In this document: positions 30,929-41,576 of the stretch, piece after piece
Numbering within the stretch: position 1 is the stretch's first letter
How the letters are laid out: each line of letters begins with the position of its first letter
From: Acinetobacter sp. SAAs474
GTDB lineage: Bacteria; Pseudomonadota; Gammaproteobacteria; Pseudomonadales; Moraxellaceae
Length of the DNA: 64,000 nt
Assembly (NCBI RefSeq): GCF_032823475.1
Contig: NZ_CP127915.1
Span: forward strand, 2,914,001-2,978,000
Direction of reading: 5' to 3'
Translations under genes and position numbers: made by a program
The notes under the pieces: model-generated
Database searches by the model: none
What the model was told of the DNA's origin: nothing
What the model saw: only the letters and a program-made list of their open reading frames with translations

Positions 30929-30961
30929 ATCACCAATGATCACGACGAATCATTGGTGAAT
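30929..30961 (-). promoter_or_regulatory. Intercistronic stem-loop between pstS and pstC
   Basis: A perfect 11-bp stem (TCACCAATGAT / ATCATTGGTGA) with an 8-base loop lies 20 bases after the pstS stop. It is not followed by a T run. It likely stabilises the pstS message or partly stops transcription, so that the binding protein is made in excess over the channel. Confidence 0.65.
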
Positions 30962-30979
30962 TTACATCAAAGACAACGA

Positions 30980-32005
30980 TTATTTCACTGTTTTACCAGC
31001 TTTAACATTCGCCAGTATTTGTGCTCTTTCTTTATCAGATAATGAAATTAATCCTGCTTTATCTAATTTAGAGCCTTTACCTGATACTTTTTTACTTAAA
31101 AAATATTCTGTAAATTGAGGTAAACCTTTAATTGCTTTTAAATGCTCGCCCTTGACATAAAAATACAATGGACGTGACACTGGATAAGAACCATTAAGAA
31201 TGGTTTGCTCAGATGGACTAACATTATTGACCGTTGCAACACGTAATTTATCTTTATTTTGATCGTAGAAACCTAGACCAAATACGCCTACTGCACTTGG
31301 TGAAGTTTTTAGACGTGCTAGCGTTTCAGTATAGTCACCAGAAATTTCAATTACACGACCATCTTTACGGAAATTAGAACATGCTTTCTTTTGTGCATCT
31401 TTATCTAAAGCTTTAATCGCAGCATAGGTTTCACAACCTACATCTACCATTTTCTCTTGGAATACTTCACGTGTACCATGATTTGAAGCAGGAATCACCA
31501 AAGTAATCGGTTCATTTGGTAACGATTTATCAATTTGATTCCAACGAGTATATGGGTTTGGAATCATTTTACCATTGGCTGGTAGTTCAGCTGCAAGCGC
31601 AGCATAGACATGCTGTGGACGTAGTTTATAAGCTGCTTTTTTAGCATTTGAGGCAAAGACGATACCGTCATAACCAATTTTAACCTCAATGACTTGATTT
31701 ACACCTGCTTTTTTACATGCAGCAAGTTCAGTATCTTTAATTTTGCGCGATGAATTGGCAATATCAATGGTGTTATCACCAGTACCATTACAAAACTGTT
31801 TCAAGCCACCTGATGAACCACCAGAACCTACCACTGGGGTTTTAAATTGTGGAAATGTATTACCAAATTCTTCAGCAACAATACTGGCATATGGCAAAAC
31901 AGTTGAAGATCCAGCAATTTGAATAGTGTCTCGAGCTGCATTTGCCGTAGTTGCTAGAAGTTCCCCAGAAACTGTTAAAGCTAGTGCGATATACGTTAAG
32001 CGCAT
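30980..32005 (-). CDS. pstS: Phosphate ABC transporter substrate-binding protein PstS
   Basis: 341 residues with a signal peptide ending TANA before ARDTIQ. The phosphate-binding loops are IAGSSTVLPYA and GSGGSSGGLKQFC, together with SNHGTREVF. Periplasmic protein that delivers phosphate to PstCAB. The start at 32005 has AGAGAGAAG upstream. First gene of the operon, behind a Pho box array. Confidence 0.96.
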   Translation of the reverse strand: MRLTYIALALTVSGELLATTANAARDTIQIAGSSTVLPYASIVAEEFGNTFPQFKTPVVGSGGSSGGLKQFCNGTGDNTIDIANSSRKIKDTELAACKKAGVNQVIEVKIGYDGIVFASNAKKAAYKLRPQHVYAALAAELPANGKMIPNPYTRWNQIDKSLPNEPITLVIPASNHGTREVFQEKMVDVGCETYAAIKALDKDAQKKACSNFRKDGRVIEISGDYTETLARLKTSPSAVGVFGLGFYDQNKDKLRVATVNNVSPSEQTILNGSYPVSRPLYFYVKGEHLKAIKGLPQFTEYFLSKKVSGKGSKLDKAGLISLSDKERAQILANVKAGKTVK

Positions 32006-32093
32006 TGTCTTCTCTCTTTATGAAGCGTTAATTCAAGTACGCCACTTTTTATTGTGTGTTGTACTTTTGGTCAGGTTCATTTTGAGTTTGAAA

Positions 32094-32133
32094 TATGACA
32101 ATGAGATTACAACAATATGACGCTTTAATGATA
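32094..32133 (-). promoter_or_regulatory. Pho box array upstream of pstS
   Basis: On the minus strand three heptamers repeat with an exact 11-base period: CGTCATA (32122-32116), TGTAATC (32111-32105) and TGTCATA (32100-32094). A weaker fourth, TATCATT, lies at 32133-32127. This is the layout of PhoB operators, in which the array replaces the -35 element. The last heptamer is about 89 bases before the pstS ATG. Confidence 0.8.
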
Positions 32134-32360
32134 ATTAAAATGAATATCACAATTTTAAATGAATGAATTTAAACTGTGGTCTTTGTTGTTGTCATCTATT
32201 TTCAATATATTAATTTTTAAAATTATCAATTATATTTCATTTTATGTATATGCATCATATCGATTGAATATCCTATAAAACACAGCAATACCAGAATGCT
32301 CTACCAGATATATCATCGTTGCGGTTTATACGATATTTCAACTCTTAAATAAACCTATAT
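32134..32360. other. Gap between ddc terminator and pstS promoter
   Basis: About 225 bases of A/T-rich sequence with no ORF or structured element beyond the Pho boxes and the ddc terminator that bound it. Confidence 0.4.
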
Positions 32361-32388
32361 AAAAAAGCATCCAGTTGGATGCTTTTTT
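32361..32388 (-). terminator. Terminator of dat-ddc
   Basis: GCATCCAGTTGGATGC stem with six A residues before and six T residues after. It lies 20 bases past the ddc stop codon. Confidence 0.88.
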
Positions 32389-32407
32389 ATAGATTCAAGA
32401 GTGACAT

Positions 32408-33940
32408 TTAGTCAATCGCAGGGGTATAACAACCATCAGCAATTGCACCTTTAATCCGTTCAGCCTCAGCAAGCACCAGTGCAAGTAAATTTTTTACATT
32501 CTCTAATGTTGCAACAGGGCTCAAGGTGGTCATTTTCAAAGATTGAACTTGACCTACTTTAGTTACACCAATATTGGCTTCACCACGTGCAAATAGCTCA
32601 TCAGCAACATTTTGATTTAAACTATCGAGCAATTCGACTGGATAGCCTTCTGGCACAACCCGGAATAATACAGAAGCAAATTGTGGTTCAACCAATAGTT
32701 CTAAACCATCCGTTGCTTGAATATAATCTGCAACTTGACGTGTCAGCACGACACCATGATCAATCATTGAACCATATAGCGTTTCACCCAATGCCTCAAC
32801 GGTCATCCACAATTTTAGTGCATCAAAACGACGTGTAGTCTGCAATGATTTTGATACTAAATTCGGCACACCATGTTCTTCATCATATGCAGAATTTAAA
32901 TATTCGGCTTCATAATGCATAAAACGATAGTTAGCTTCATCTTTAAGTAAAAAAGCACCACAAGAGATAGTTTGGAAATAATGCTTATGGAAATCTAAGG
33001 TCACAGAGTCAGACAATTCAATACCATCTAACATCGAGCGATAATCATTCGATAGAATTAATGCACCGCCCCATGCAGCATCAATATGCATCCATGTGCC
33101 ATATTGCTGGGTAATGTCACGAATTTCTTTTAATGGATCAATCGCACCAGCATCAGTTGTCCCAGCAGTTGCCACCACACATGCCACAATCTTACCTTCA
33201 GCATGAAGATGCGCCATTGTTTTCGCTAATGCATCAACATCCATTTGCGCACGGTCATTCACTGGAACAGTGACCACTGACTGAAAGCCCATGCCCATCA
33301 TCGCCATATTCTTTTGTACAGAAAAATGTGCGTTTTCAGAACAGATTACTTTCACATTCCGCATTGCATCAGCAGGGATACCATCACGCTGTACCGACCA
33401 AGGCTGGCCATGTTCATCTTGCCAATGTTTTGCAATACAAGCATCACGTGCCAGCAATACGCCCATCAAGTTAGATTGAGTTCCACCAGAGGTAAATACA
33501 CCTGCTTGACCAGAACCATAACCCACTTTTTGACGTAACCAGTCAATTAACTGCACTTCCATTAATGAACCCGCAGGACTTTGATCCCATGAATCCATTG
33601 ATTGGTTCGTCGCATTAATCAAAACTTCTGCGATCTGACTGGTCACCATTGTCGGACAATGTAAGTGTGCCAATGAATGAGGATGATGAACTTTTAAACT
33701 TTTATTGAGAAAAAGTTCAACCATACGATCTAATGATTTTTGTATACCCATACCATCTTTAGATGGATTAAATGCAATTGCGCTGCGCAGCGCTTTAATG
33801 CTTCCGCCAGTATACATTTGATCGTTTTGCAACCATGCAGAAACGGCTTTCACCGCTTCGCCCATTGCTGACTGATAGTCAGCAATGGATTGTGCATCAT
33901 TGCAGAATAAGGCTTTACGATGTTCTGCAAAATCAACCAT
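32408..33940 (-). CDS. ddc: L-2,4-diaminobutyrate decarboxylase
   Basis: 510 residues, group-II PLP decarboxylase. It releases carbon dioxide from L-2,4-diaminobutyrate to give 1,3-diaminopropane, the characteristic Acinetobacter polyamine. The PLP lysine is K319 (LDFHKHYFQ). H93 or nearby histidines in [11 protein letters not shown] and D287 in HIDAAWGG fit the cofactor site. Its ATG overlaps the dat stop as TAATG, which implies translational coupling. The dat-ddc pair was first characterised in Acinetobacter baumannii. Confidence 0.95.
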   Translation of the reverse strand: MVDFAEHRKALFCNDAQSIADYQSAMGEAVKAVSAWLQNDQMYTGGSIKALRSAIAFNPSKDGMGIQKSLDRMVELFLNKSLKVHHPHSLAHLHCPTMVTSQIAEVLINATNQSMDSWDQSPAGSLMEVQLIDWLRQKVGYGSGQAGVFTSGGTQSNLMGVLLARDACIAKHWQDEHGQPWSVQRDGIPADAMRNVKVICSENAHFSVQKNMAMMGMGFQSVVTVPVNDRAQMDVDALAKTMAHLHAEGKIVACVVATAGTTDAGAIDPLKEIRDITQQYGTWMHIDAAWGGALILSNDYRSMLDGIELSDSVTLDFHKHYFQTISCGAFLLKDEANYRFMHYEAEYLNSAYDEEHGVPNLVSKSLQTTRRFDALKLWMTVEALGETLYGSMIDHGVVLTRQVADYIQATDGLELLVEPQFASVLFRVVPEGYPVELLDSLNQNVADELFARGEANIGVTKVGQVQSLKMTTLSPVATLENVKNLLALVLAEAERIKGAIADGCYTPAID

Positions 33941-35313
33941 TATGCGCCTCGAACTGCAACAAGTGCGTCAGCAATTGCTTTCTTAAAGCGAACAATTACT
34001 TCTTCACATTCAGCTTGTGTAATAATTAACGGGCAAAGCAAACGAATCACCGTACCGTTACGACCACCTTTTTCTAACAATAACTGATGGTCAAAACATG
34101 CCGCTTGAATTGCCGCAGCCAATTGCGAATCACCAGGTAATGAGCCCATATGATCAGCTTTTTGACGTTCGTCAACAATCTCGATACCAATCATTAACCC
34201 ACGACCACGCACATTACCAATACATGGAAATTCCAGTGCTAATTTTTTAAGTTCAGCTTGTAAAAAATCACCACGTTCAGTTGCATTTTGTGCCAAGTTT
34301 TGTTCTTGAATGGTTTGGATCGTAGCAAGACCAGTCCCCATTGCCAACTGATTACCACGGAATGTACCGGTATGACCAGCAGGCTGCCATGCATCAAACT
34401 TACGTTTAATACCAAGAACAGCAAGTGGTAAACTTCCACCCACAGCCTTAGACATCACCACAACATCAGGCTCAATCCCAGCATGTTCAAAGGCAAACAT
34501 TTTCCCTGAACGTGCAAAACCAGCTTGAACCTCATCAAGGATCAATACAATATTGTGCTTTTCGGTTACTTCACGGATTTTTTTCAACCATTTAACGGGT
34601 GCTGTTACCACGCCACCCTCACCTTGAATCGCTTCAAGAATCACTGCGGCAGGTTTAGTAACACCACTTTCCACATCTTCAATAAAGTTTTCAAAATAAT
34701 AGGTTAATGCATCGACACCCGCTTCACCACCTAAACCTAATGGACAACGGTATTCATGTGGATACGGCATGAATTGTACACCAGGCATTAAACCATTGAC
34801 GGCATTTTTTGCAGACAGATTACCTGTCATAGCCAATGCACCATGTGTCATACCATGATAGCCACCGGAGAAGCTAATCACAGAACTTCGACCTGTATAG
34901 GTCTTTGCTAATTTAATTGCTGCTTCTGTGGCATCTGCACCAGATGGACCACAGAACTGTAGACAATACTCAGCCTTACCACCAGGTAACTGCGCAAGTA
35001 ATGCTTCAGTAAAAGCATCTTTTAACGGTGTTGTTAAGTCTAAAGTATGCAATGGAAGACCACTCGCGAGAGTGTCTTGAATACTTTGAATGACCGCAGG
35101 GTGATTATGGCCTAATGCCAATGTCCCTGCCCCAGCTAAACAGTCAAGGTACGTTGTACCTTCAACATCGGTAACCCAACAACCTTGTGCTTTCGCTATC
35201 GCTAACGGTAATTTACGTGGATAACTACGCACATTCGATTCCATCTGACTTTGGCGAGTCAAGTAGTATTCGTTTGTGGAATTGGTGGCAGGGTTTACAG
35301 AAGTAACGCTCAT
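33940..35313 (-). CDS. dat: Diaminobutyrate--2-oxoglutarate aminotransferase
   Basis: 457 residues, class-III PLP aminotransferase. It makes L-2,4-diaminobutyrate from aspartate semialdehyde with glutamate as amino donor. The PLP lysine is K289 ([12 protein letters not shown]), the aspartate D260 ([10 protein letters not shown]). Siderophore-linked homologues exist, but the overlapping ddc points to diaminopropane synthesis. First gene of a two-gene operon. Confidence 0.95.
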   Translation of the reverse strand: MSVTSVNPATNSTNEYYLTRQSQMESNVRSYPRKLPLAIAKAQGCWVTDVEGTTYLDCLAGAGTLALGHNHPAVIQSIQDTLASGLPLHTLDLTTPLKDAFTEALLAQLPGGKAEYCLQFCGPSGADATEAAIKLAKTYTGRSSVISFSGGYHGMTHGALAMTGNLSAKNAVNGLMPGVQFMPYPHEYRCPLGLGGEAGVDALTYYFENFIEDVESGVTKPAAVILEAIQGEGGVVTAPVKWLKKIREVTEKHNIVLILDEVQAGFARSGKMFAFEHAGIEPDVVVMSKAVGGSLPLAVLGIKRKFDAWQPAGHTGTFRGNQLAMGTGLATIQTIQEQNLAQNATERGDFLQAELKKLALEFPCIGNVRGRGLMIGIEIVDERQKADHMGSLPGDSQLAAAIQAACFDHQLLLEKGGRNGTVIRLLCPLIITQAECEEVIVRFKKAIADALVAVRGA

Positions 35314-35869
35314 ATCGAATTACCATCTCTGATATGGGTTGAAAGAAATAAGTCTGGTGACTTGCGGTCCTTTGACTCGGTGCTTTTTAGATCTAGTTAG
35401 ACTTTTATCTATTCACATAACTAGGAGCGCGATGATACCTAATTTTTGAAGAAAATAAACTGTTTTAATGCTTAAAATCTTTAAAATTTATATCCATCTA
35501 ACTATTGGTTGGGATTATGGTCTGACTGTGTGACAAGGTAAAGAAAATACTCATTTTTTTACAAAAGTTATCATATTAATCACCATTTATTGATGATTAT
35601 TGCAATTTTTAATTAATATATCATTGATATAACAGTATTTTATGCCTATATCACCCTAAAATAACAGCGTAAAAATTATGGATAAAATATTAAATATCAA
35701 AAAGATAAATAAGATAATTGCTTTAAGTATATTTGATGATAAAGGCTTGATTTGACGAAATTTAACACGATTGTTTACTTACATATGTCACACAAACTCT
35801 ACTTAAATATCGCATAAATTAAAAATATGTTATTTATAAACAACTCATTCTAAATCAGAAAGGCACAAT
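35314..35869. other. Divergent control region of dat-ddc and SIMPL gene
   Basis: About 555 bases without an ORF. Contains A/T-rich stretches that could hold promoters in both directions (for example CATATGTCAC...AATATCGCATAAATT near 35780-35820). No defined operator or riboswitch was recognised. Confidence 0.4.
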
Positions 35870-36574
35870 ATGCGTTATCTCTTGACAACTTCATTGCTCT
35901 TTATGGCAGGTATCAGCTCAACACTTTATGCGCAAGATAATACATCGCTCAACTACAATATTGCCAATATTCAAGCTGAAGCAAGTCGTGATGTTGCAAA
36001 TGATGAAATGCATGCCGTATTGTATATTGAGAAATCAAATAAACAGCCCACATTACTTTCTTCTCAAATTAATCAAGCCATGAATCAGGCGATTGCAATA
36101 GCTAAAAAATATCCAAGTGTTAAACTCAGTACAGGCGCACAAAGTTCTTATCCAGTTTATAATAATGACAATCGAAAACTACAAGAATGGCGTGGTCGTG
36201 CTGAAATTCGTCTTGAAAGTACAGACTTTAAAGCAACCAGTGAACTGATTAATGCCTTACATCAAAACTTTCAAACCCAATCTGTCAGTTTTACAGTTTC
36301 AGAAGCACAGCGCAGTAAAGTTGAAAATGAACTGATTGTCGAAGCATCTAAAAATCTGCAACAACGTGCACAATTATTAACCCAGACATGGAGTAAATCT
36401 GGCTATAACCTAGTCAACCTTCAAATTAATACACAAAATTATTATTCACGCCCTGTATTTGCTGAAATGGCAATGGCAAAACTGTCCAGCAGTGCTGATG
36501 CTCCACCACAAGAAATGGCAGGCGGTGAATCAAAAGTATCAGTTTCAGCCAGTGGTACGATTCAATTTAAATAA
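35870..36574 (+). CDS. SIMPL domain (DUF541) periplasmic protein
   Basis: 234 residues. Signal peptide MRYLLTTSLLFMAGISSTLYA, then one SIMPL/DUF541 domain over most of the chain (IQAEASRDVANDEMHAVL... to VSVSASGTIQF). Related proteins (YggE in Escherichia coli) limit oxidative damage in an unknown way. The start has AGAAAGGCACAAT upstream. Single gene followed by a strong hairpin. Confidence 0.9.
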   Translation: MRYLLTTSLLFMAGISSTLYAQDNTSLNYNIANIQAEASRDVANDEMHAVLYIEKSNKQPTLLSSQINQAMNQAIAIAKKYPSVKLSTGAQSSYPVYNNDNRKLQEWRGRAEIRLESTDFKATSELINALHQNFQTQSVSFTVSEAQRSKVENELIVEASKNLQQRAQLLTQTWSKSGYNLVNLQINTQNYYSRPVFAEMAMAKLSSSADAPPQEMAGGESKVSVSASGTIQFK

Positions 36575-37050
36575 TCGATCAGATAGGATTGCCATATTAC
36601 ATGATGGCAATCCTGATACACAGTAGAAAAAATAATCCAACAAAACCATCAAACACACAACCGATCAAAAACCATTTAGCAAGCGTTTAGCCAAGTCATC
36701 AAGATCTCTTTAATAAACCATATTAATGCAAAACAGTAGATGCCATATTTAATCCTCATCCATCCATATCCAAGGATATTAAACAGGTATATTTGAAAGC
36801 TACATGGATATTTTTATTTTTAACAGGCAAACTTTGTGTTGTATATCCGCCGACATCCAGTCACTATCACATTGATCACACATAGACGTATCGAATCTAC
36901 ACGATTATCCTCTATTTCGTTTAAGCTTTATTTAAGCTTTTGCTTTTATGATCAAATCCTTATCCGTATGTAACAAAGATGTAATATTTTTTACTTTCAA
37001 TTGAAACATATTCTGCTAAATTGCATTTTTATTTTTTGCTCTTATACTGT
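36575..37050. other. Gap with a hairpin behind the SIMPL gene
   Basis: An 11-bp perfect stem (AGGATTGCCAT at 36585-36595, ATGGCAATCCT at 36604-36614) follows the SIMPL stop codon by 10 bases and probably ends or protects that message, although no T run follows. The rest (to 37050) contains no gene or recognised element. Confidence 0.5.
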
Positions 37051-37647
37051 ATGACTGCATCACAACTCAACCTTGATCTTTTTACCCTGATCAACTCAAG
37101 TAATCAAAGCTTTACTTGGTTGACTAAATTTGGGTTATTTATTGCCAATGATTTACTGTATCTGTTGATCATGATTTTTGCGATCTGCTGGTTACGTGGC
37201 GGCACCCTGATTAAAACCTATATTTTTAAAGCTTTTATTTTTACTGCAATTGCACTCTGTATCAGTTTAAGTTTTTCTAATCTATTCTATTTTCCAAGAC
37301 CTTTCACTTTAGGTATCGGTCACCAAATTTTAGCGCATACAGCCAATGGTTCCTTTCCTAGTGATCATATGCTCATTTTTAGTTGTATTGCTTTCTCTTA
37401 TTTATTCTCTCCGTTTAAAAAATTAGGCATATTATTACTCTGTGTTGCATTGCTGGTTGGTTGGTCACGTGTTTTTGTAGGCGTCCATTTCCCTGTTGAT
37501 ATTCTGGGAGGCTTTACGTTGGCATTTATAGTGAACTTGATTGGTTTTAAATTATGGCAACAACACCAAGAGCGTATCATGCGCTTTATTCTTAAAATAT
37601 ACTCTACATGCTGCAAGCCATTAATTAATAAAGGTATTATTAAATAA
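37051..37647 (+). CDS. PAP2-family phosphatase, probable undecaprenyl-diphosphatase
   Basis: 198 residues from the ATG at 37051; the frame extends to a TTG at 37021. About six membrane segments. The three PAP2 motifs are present: YFPRPF, FPSDHML and SRVFVGVHFPVDILGG, with catalytic His in the second and third. The PSDH form of motif 2 is usual in BcrC/YbjG enzymes, which regenerate undecaprenyl phosphate for cell-wall synthesis and confer bacitracin tolerance. Other lipid phosphatases share the fold, so the substrate is inferred. Confidence 0.82.
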   Translation: MTASQLNLDLFTLINSSNQSFTWLTKFGLFIANDLLYLLIMIFAICWLRGGTLIKTYIFKAFIFTAIALCISLSFSNLFYFPRPFTLGIGHQILAHTANGSFPSDHMLIFSCIAFSYLFSPFKKLGILLLCVALLVGWSRVFVGVHFPVDILGGFTLAFIVNLIGFKLWQQHQERIMRFILKIYSTCCKPLINKGIIK

Positions 37648-37800
37648 AATTTAAATCATATGATGCGCTTATAATAACAGCTACAGTTTTGAGTCAAGTA
37701 ATATGCCCATCCATGATGATGGGCTAATTGCAGTGATATATGAATGACCCTTTGATTTATAAAAAATAAACCATATAACTGCTTAATCTATATAATTGAT

Positions 37801-38676
37801 CTACTCAATTGATTGTGCAATTCGAATAAATGCTTCAAGCAAAGGTGAAAGATGATTTTGACTTTTTACAGCCAAGCCTATCGACCTTTTAACATTGGGT
37901 ATTAAAGGATGTTTACTCACATTTGGGTATAAACTTAATATACTTTTATCTACTGCCATATCGGCAACAATAGAGATTCCCATCTGATTATTCACCATAT
38001 TAATAATGGTTAAAATTTGCGAAAAAGTACATTTAATATTGGGTGTTAGATTGGCTTTTTTAAACATGTCACTCACATGTTCCTGACTCCCAGCAGCAGT
38101 CATTAAAAATGGATACTCAATCACTTGCTGTAAAGAAACAGCATTATTTTGCGCGAGTGGATAATTTTTAGGAATTAAAGCAACAAAAATATCTTCAATA
38201 ATAGGATAGGTATAAAAACGATCATCTGGCAGCACTTTAAAACCAATATCAATTTTACCCTCAATAAGCCACTGTGCAATTTGTTGATCTGTTCCTTCCT
38301 CAATTAAAATTTCTATCTCTGGATACTTTAAAATAAATTTTTCTAAAATGAGCGGAATTAGGACATTTGATGAAGAGGCACCAAACGAGCCTATTCTGAT
38401 TGTACCTGATCGAATGCCGTTGAATGCGGCAATTTTTTGCTCTAAACCATATCGACTATGTAAGATATCATTACTATAAATTAATAATTCTTCACCAAGT
38501 ACGGTCAGTTCAACCTCATTTTTATTCCGATAAAATAAACGTACATTCCATTGTTGTTCTAATGCTTTTAATGCATGTGATACAGCAGATTGTGAAATAT
38601 TTAACCGCTTTGCTACCGCTGTAAAACTTTTCAATTGCGCAAGCATAGAAAAAATTTCTAATTGAACAAATGTCAT
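37801..38676 (-). CDS. LysR-family transcriptional regulator (CysL/CbbR-like)
   Basis: 291 residues. HTH at about 16-60 (TAVAKRLNISQSAVSHALKALE), then an effector-binding domain starting IRIGSFGASSSNVLIPLI. It is divergent from the AEC-transporter gene across 284 bases, the classical arrangement of a LysR regulator and its target, so it probably controls that transporter. The effector is unknown. Confidence 0.9.
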   Translation of the reverse strand: MTFVQLEIFSMLAQLKSFTAVAKRLNISQSAVSHALKALEQQWNVRLFYRNKNEVELTVLGEELLIYSNDILHSRYGLEQKIAAFNGIRSGTIRIGSFGASSSNVLIPLILEKFILKYPEIEILIEEGTDQQIAQWLIEGKIDIGFKVLPDDRFYTYPIIEDIFVALIPKNYPLAQNNAVSLQQVIEYPFLMTAAGSQEHVSDMFKKANLTPNIKCTFSQILTIINMVNNQMGISIVADMAVDKSILSLYPNVSKHPLIPNVKRSIGLAVKSQNHLSPLLEAFIRIAQSIE

Positions 38677-38960
38677 CAGATTTAATATGAGTAAAAACTC
38701 ATTTTATCATGACTATAGATTAGTTTTATATTAAAACCATCCAGAATGAGCAAATCGGGCTGATCAATGTTAAATAGATGACGTAATCATCTCTGCTTAA
38801 TAATTGATTTAAAACGTGATTATTGTTCATCATGATATAATTTTTTTATTTCATATCCAGTTGGTTTTTAAAGATTTTTGGCAATTTATAGAATTCATAT
38901 CAATCTATATCGAACTAATTACGCTTTAAAAACATTAAACATCACATCGTATAAAAGCTT
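38677..38960. promoter_or_regulatory. Divergent control region, LysR gene and AEC transporter
   Basis: A/T-rich gap. LysR proteins bind T-N11-A sites; several are possible here and none is distinctive. Confidence 0.35.
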
Positions 38961-39866
38961 ATGTTTAGTCTAATCTCCATATTTTTCCCTAGTATTAGCT
39001 TAATATTATTAGGATATTTTTTAAAATCGAAAGAACTTTTAAATTTGAATTTTTGGGATGGTGCTGAACGACTAAATTACTATATTTTATTTCCTTCACT
39101 TTTATTTCTATCATTGGCAAAAGTCGAAACCAATATCTTAGATCTAAAATCAACACTGATGATCATCGCGATTGTCATCAGTATAATCATCATCACCACA
39201 TATTTAATCGCTAAAATACGTAAAACACCAATTCAACGTATAGGTGTATATATTCAGAGCTTTATTCGCTTTAATACTTATATTGGCTTATCCATTGCAC
39301 TCAGCTTTAACAATGAACAAATCAAAAGCATTTTAGTCAGTATCTTAGCCTTAAGCATACCCGTAGTGAATATCGTATCTATCATTTCTCTTACAGCGAA
39401 ATCTGAGCTAAATTTTACCAATATCACGATTGCTTTAATAAAAAATCCTTTAATTAATTCATGTATTCTAGGGATAATCTGCAACTACTTTTCAATCCCA
39501 ATCTGGCAAGGACTGGAAAGCTTATTGGTTATTTTATCCAATAGCAGTTTAATGCTGGGCTTATTATGTGTAGGTTCTGCTATTGAACTAACCGTGATCA
39601 TGCAACATTATCAAAAAGCCCTTGCCGTCAGTTTAATCAGATTAATTCTAATTCCCTCATTTGTTATCTTATTAAGTTATTTCATTCCATTAGCATCAGT
39701 TAACCTTATCGCAATCATGATTTTTTTCTCTATTCCAACTGCATCTTCTGCTTATATTCTTACTAAAATTTTAAAAGGTGATCATGAATTAATGGCTGGA
39801 ATTATCAGTCTACAAACGATACTTTCTGCTTTTTCTTTACCGTTGATGATTTATTTAATTCGCTAG
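38961..39866 (+). CDS. AEC-family transporter (auxin efflux carrier type)
   Basis: 301 residues in about ten hydrophobic segments, with the two inverted halves of the AEC/BART fold. The N-terminal LLGYFLKSKELLN and GLSIALSFNN stretches and the C-terminal PTASSAYILTKILKGD are typical. Bacterial members export malonate, malate or other organic acids. The substrate cannot be read from sequence. Paired with the divergent LysR regulator. Confidence 0.85.
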   Translation: MFSLISIFFPSISLILLGYFLKSKELLNLNFWDGAERLNYYILFPSLLFLSLAKVETNILDLKSTLMIIAIVISIIIITTYLIAKIRKTPIQRIGVYIQSFIRFNTYIGLSIALSFNNEQIKSILVSILALSIPVVNIVSIISLTAKSELNFTNITIALIKNPLINSCILGIICNYFSIPIWQGLESLLVILSNSSLMLGLLCVGSAIELTVIMQHYQKALAVSLIRLILIPSFVILLSYFIPLASVNLIAIMIFFSIPTASSAYILTKILKGDHELMAGIISLQTILSAFSLPLMIYLIR

Positions 39867-40262
39867 ATGTTACTCACCATTGATCTATGATTACAATAGA
39901 AAAAGGCTCAATCCATTTTGCCATCAGACCCTAGGTTATAGTCGATAATTGCTCATATATGCTGTATGATTTTAAAATATCAATTATTAAGTATTAAAAT
40001 ATTTAACTGCTAATTCTGTGATATATCTATCTCGGCTTAAACGATAAATTATTTTTATGTATTACGGACAAAATAAATATTCACTCAAACAGTAATAGAC
40101 TGCGTGTTTTTATGATAATAGAGATAAAAGCTTATAAAAAATAGCCAAAAAGTAGTATCTAATTTGCACATTTAAATGGATTCTAACATTCGCATTTCGT
40201 ATAATCGCCCAATATTATTGCCATCATGTTAATTTTAAAAACGTTAACGGATATTATTAATA
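39867..40262. other. Gap without a recognised element
   Basis: About 395 bases. A stretch AAAAAGGCTCAATCCATTTT (39901-39920) resembles the proB terminator region (near 42812) but does not fold here. No ORF. Confidence 0.35.
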
Positions 40263-40796
40263 ATGATCCCATTACCTCATTCAAAATACTCTATTCGAAC
40301 TGCCTGTTTATCTGATATAGACCAACTTATTTCAATAGAAAAGTCCGCCTCAAAAGTATTTCTCACTATACCTCACTTAGCTTGGATTGCTGACAGTGAA
40401 ACTATTACACGTGAATTGCATATCAAATTTATAACAGATTATTATGCATTTGTTGCGATCGATGAATCTGGTCAGCTTGTAGGTTTTTTATATTCAAAAA
40501 AATATAATAACGATTTATATATATTAGAAGTTGATGTCGATCAAACTTGCCAAAAACAAGGTATTGGTCGACAGCTCATCCAGACACTAATTGATCAGGC
40601 AAAAAAAGCAGAAATAAAACAAATCACATTGACAACATTTAAGAATGTTATCTGGAATCAGTTCTTTTATGAAAAACTTGGATTTAAGATATTTATTAAT
40701 AATTTACCAATTTATCTAGCGGATATTATCAATGATGAAATATCAGCAGGCTTTTCAAGAGAAAGTCGTTGTGCGATGTATTTAAAAATTAAGTAG
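40263..40796 (+). CDS. GNAT-family N-acetyltransferase
   Basis: 177 residues. Acetyl-CoA loop QKQGIGRQLIQTLID (about residues 98-112), the preceding beta strand LYILEVDVD and the terminal NVIWNQFFYEKLGFKIF stretch define the fold. The sequence resembles small-molecule acetyltransferases. No substrate can be given. No partner gene is close. Confidence 0.85.
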   Translation: MIPLPHSKYSIRTACLSDIDQLISIEKSASKVFLTIPHLAWIADSETITRELHIKFITDYYAFVAIDESGQLVGFLYSKKYNNDLYILEVDVDQTCQKQGIGRQLIQTLIDQAKKAEIKQITLTTFKNVIWNQFFYEKLGFKIFINNLPIYLADIINDEISAGFSRESRCAMYLKIK

Positions 40797-40920
40797 TTTT
40801 TATTAAACACGAATCTTACATAAAACTTAGACTGTATAATTTAATAAAGTGATAAAAATTCATCTCATAAACTCACTTTATTAACTTAGTGTCGTGCAAA
40901 TTATATTAATTTGAGCAAGA

Positions 40921-41346
40921 CTAAATTTTTAAATGCAGAATTGGATAAGGCTTACCTTGACCATCTAATTCAGACCGAGCTATTATTTTAAACCCTAATT
41001 TTTCATAAAATCCCACTGCCTGAAGATTCTGTTCATTAACATCTACTTTGTCTATTTTTAATGCTGTGACTGCAAAATTAGTTAAAATCCGCCCTATCCC
41101 TTTCCCCCTAAATATGGGATCAATAAACAACATTTCTATATTGTCACTACTTGTCCCCATAAAACCTAATATTTTTCCATCTTGAACATATTTATAAAGT
41201 AATACCTGATAAAAATATTCATTAAGTATTAAAGGTCTTAAGCGAATAATTTCCTCTTCAGGCAAGAAATGATGCGTCGCTCTTACTGCACTTTCCCAAA
41301 TATCAATCAGAGTAGAAAAATCACTTTCAGATGCTTTTTGTAACAT
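40921..41346 (-). CDS. GNAT-family N-acetyltransferase (YjaB-like)
   Basis: 141 residues. The CoA loop is RGKGIGRILTNFAV (about residues 79-92), with IEMLFIDP ahead and VDVNEQNLQAVGFYEKLGFK behind, a combination typical of the YjaB group. Substrate unknown. Convergent with the other GNAT gene at 40263 but not closely similar to it. Confidence 0.85.
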   Translation of the reverse strand: MLQKASESDFSTLIDIWESAVRATHHFLPEEEIIRLRPLILNEYFYQVLLYKYVQDGKILGFMGTSSDNIEMLFIDPIFRGKGIGRILTNFAVTALKIDKVDVNEQNLQAVGFYEKLGFKIIARSELDGQGKPYPILHLKI

Positions 41347-41576
41347 AGAATATCCTCAACAATTAAATAGATCATCATGGTAAAACAGCTATGTTTAGCA
41401 TAAAATTTTTTATACTGTTACGATATTTTACATTCTATAGTGATTAAAAAAGGTTAGTACAGCAGCAGCTACAATTACAACCGATTAAGAAGAAAGAATT
41501 AAGTTTTTTAATTATTTAATAATTAAAAATTTAGCCATCAGCAAAACTTTTATCACAACTCGATTTAGTTCAAAAT

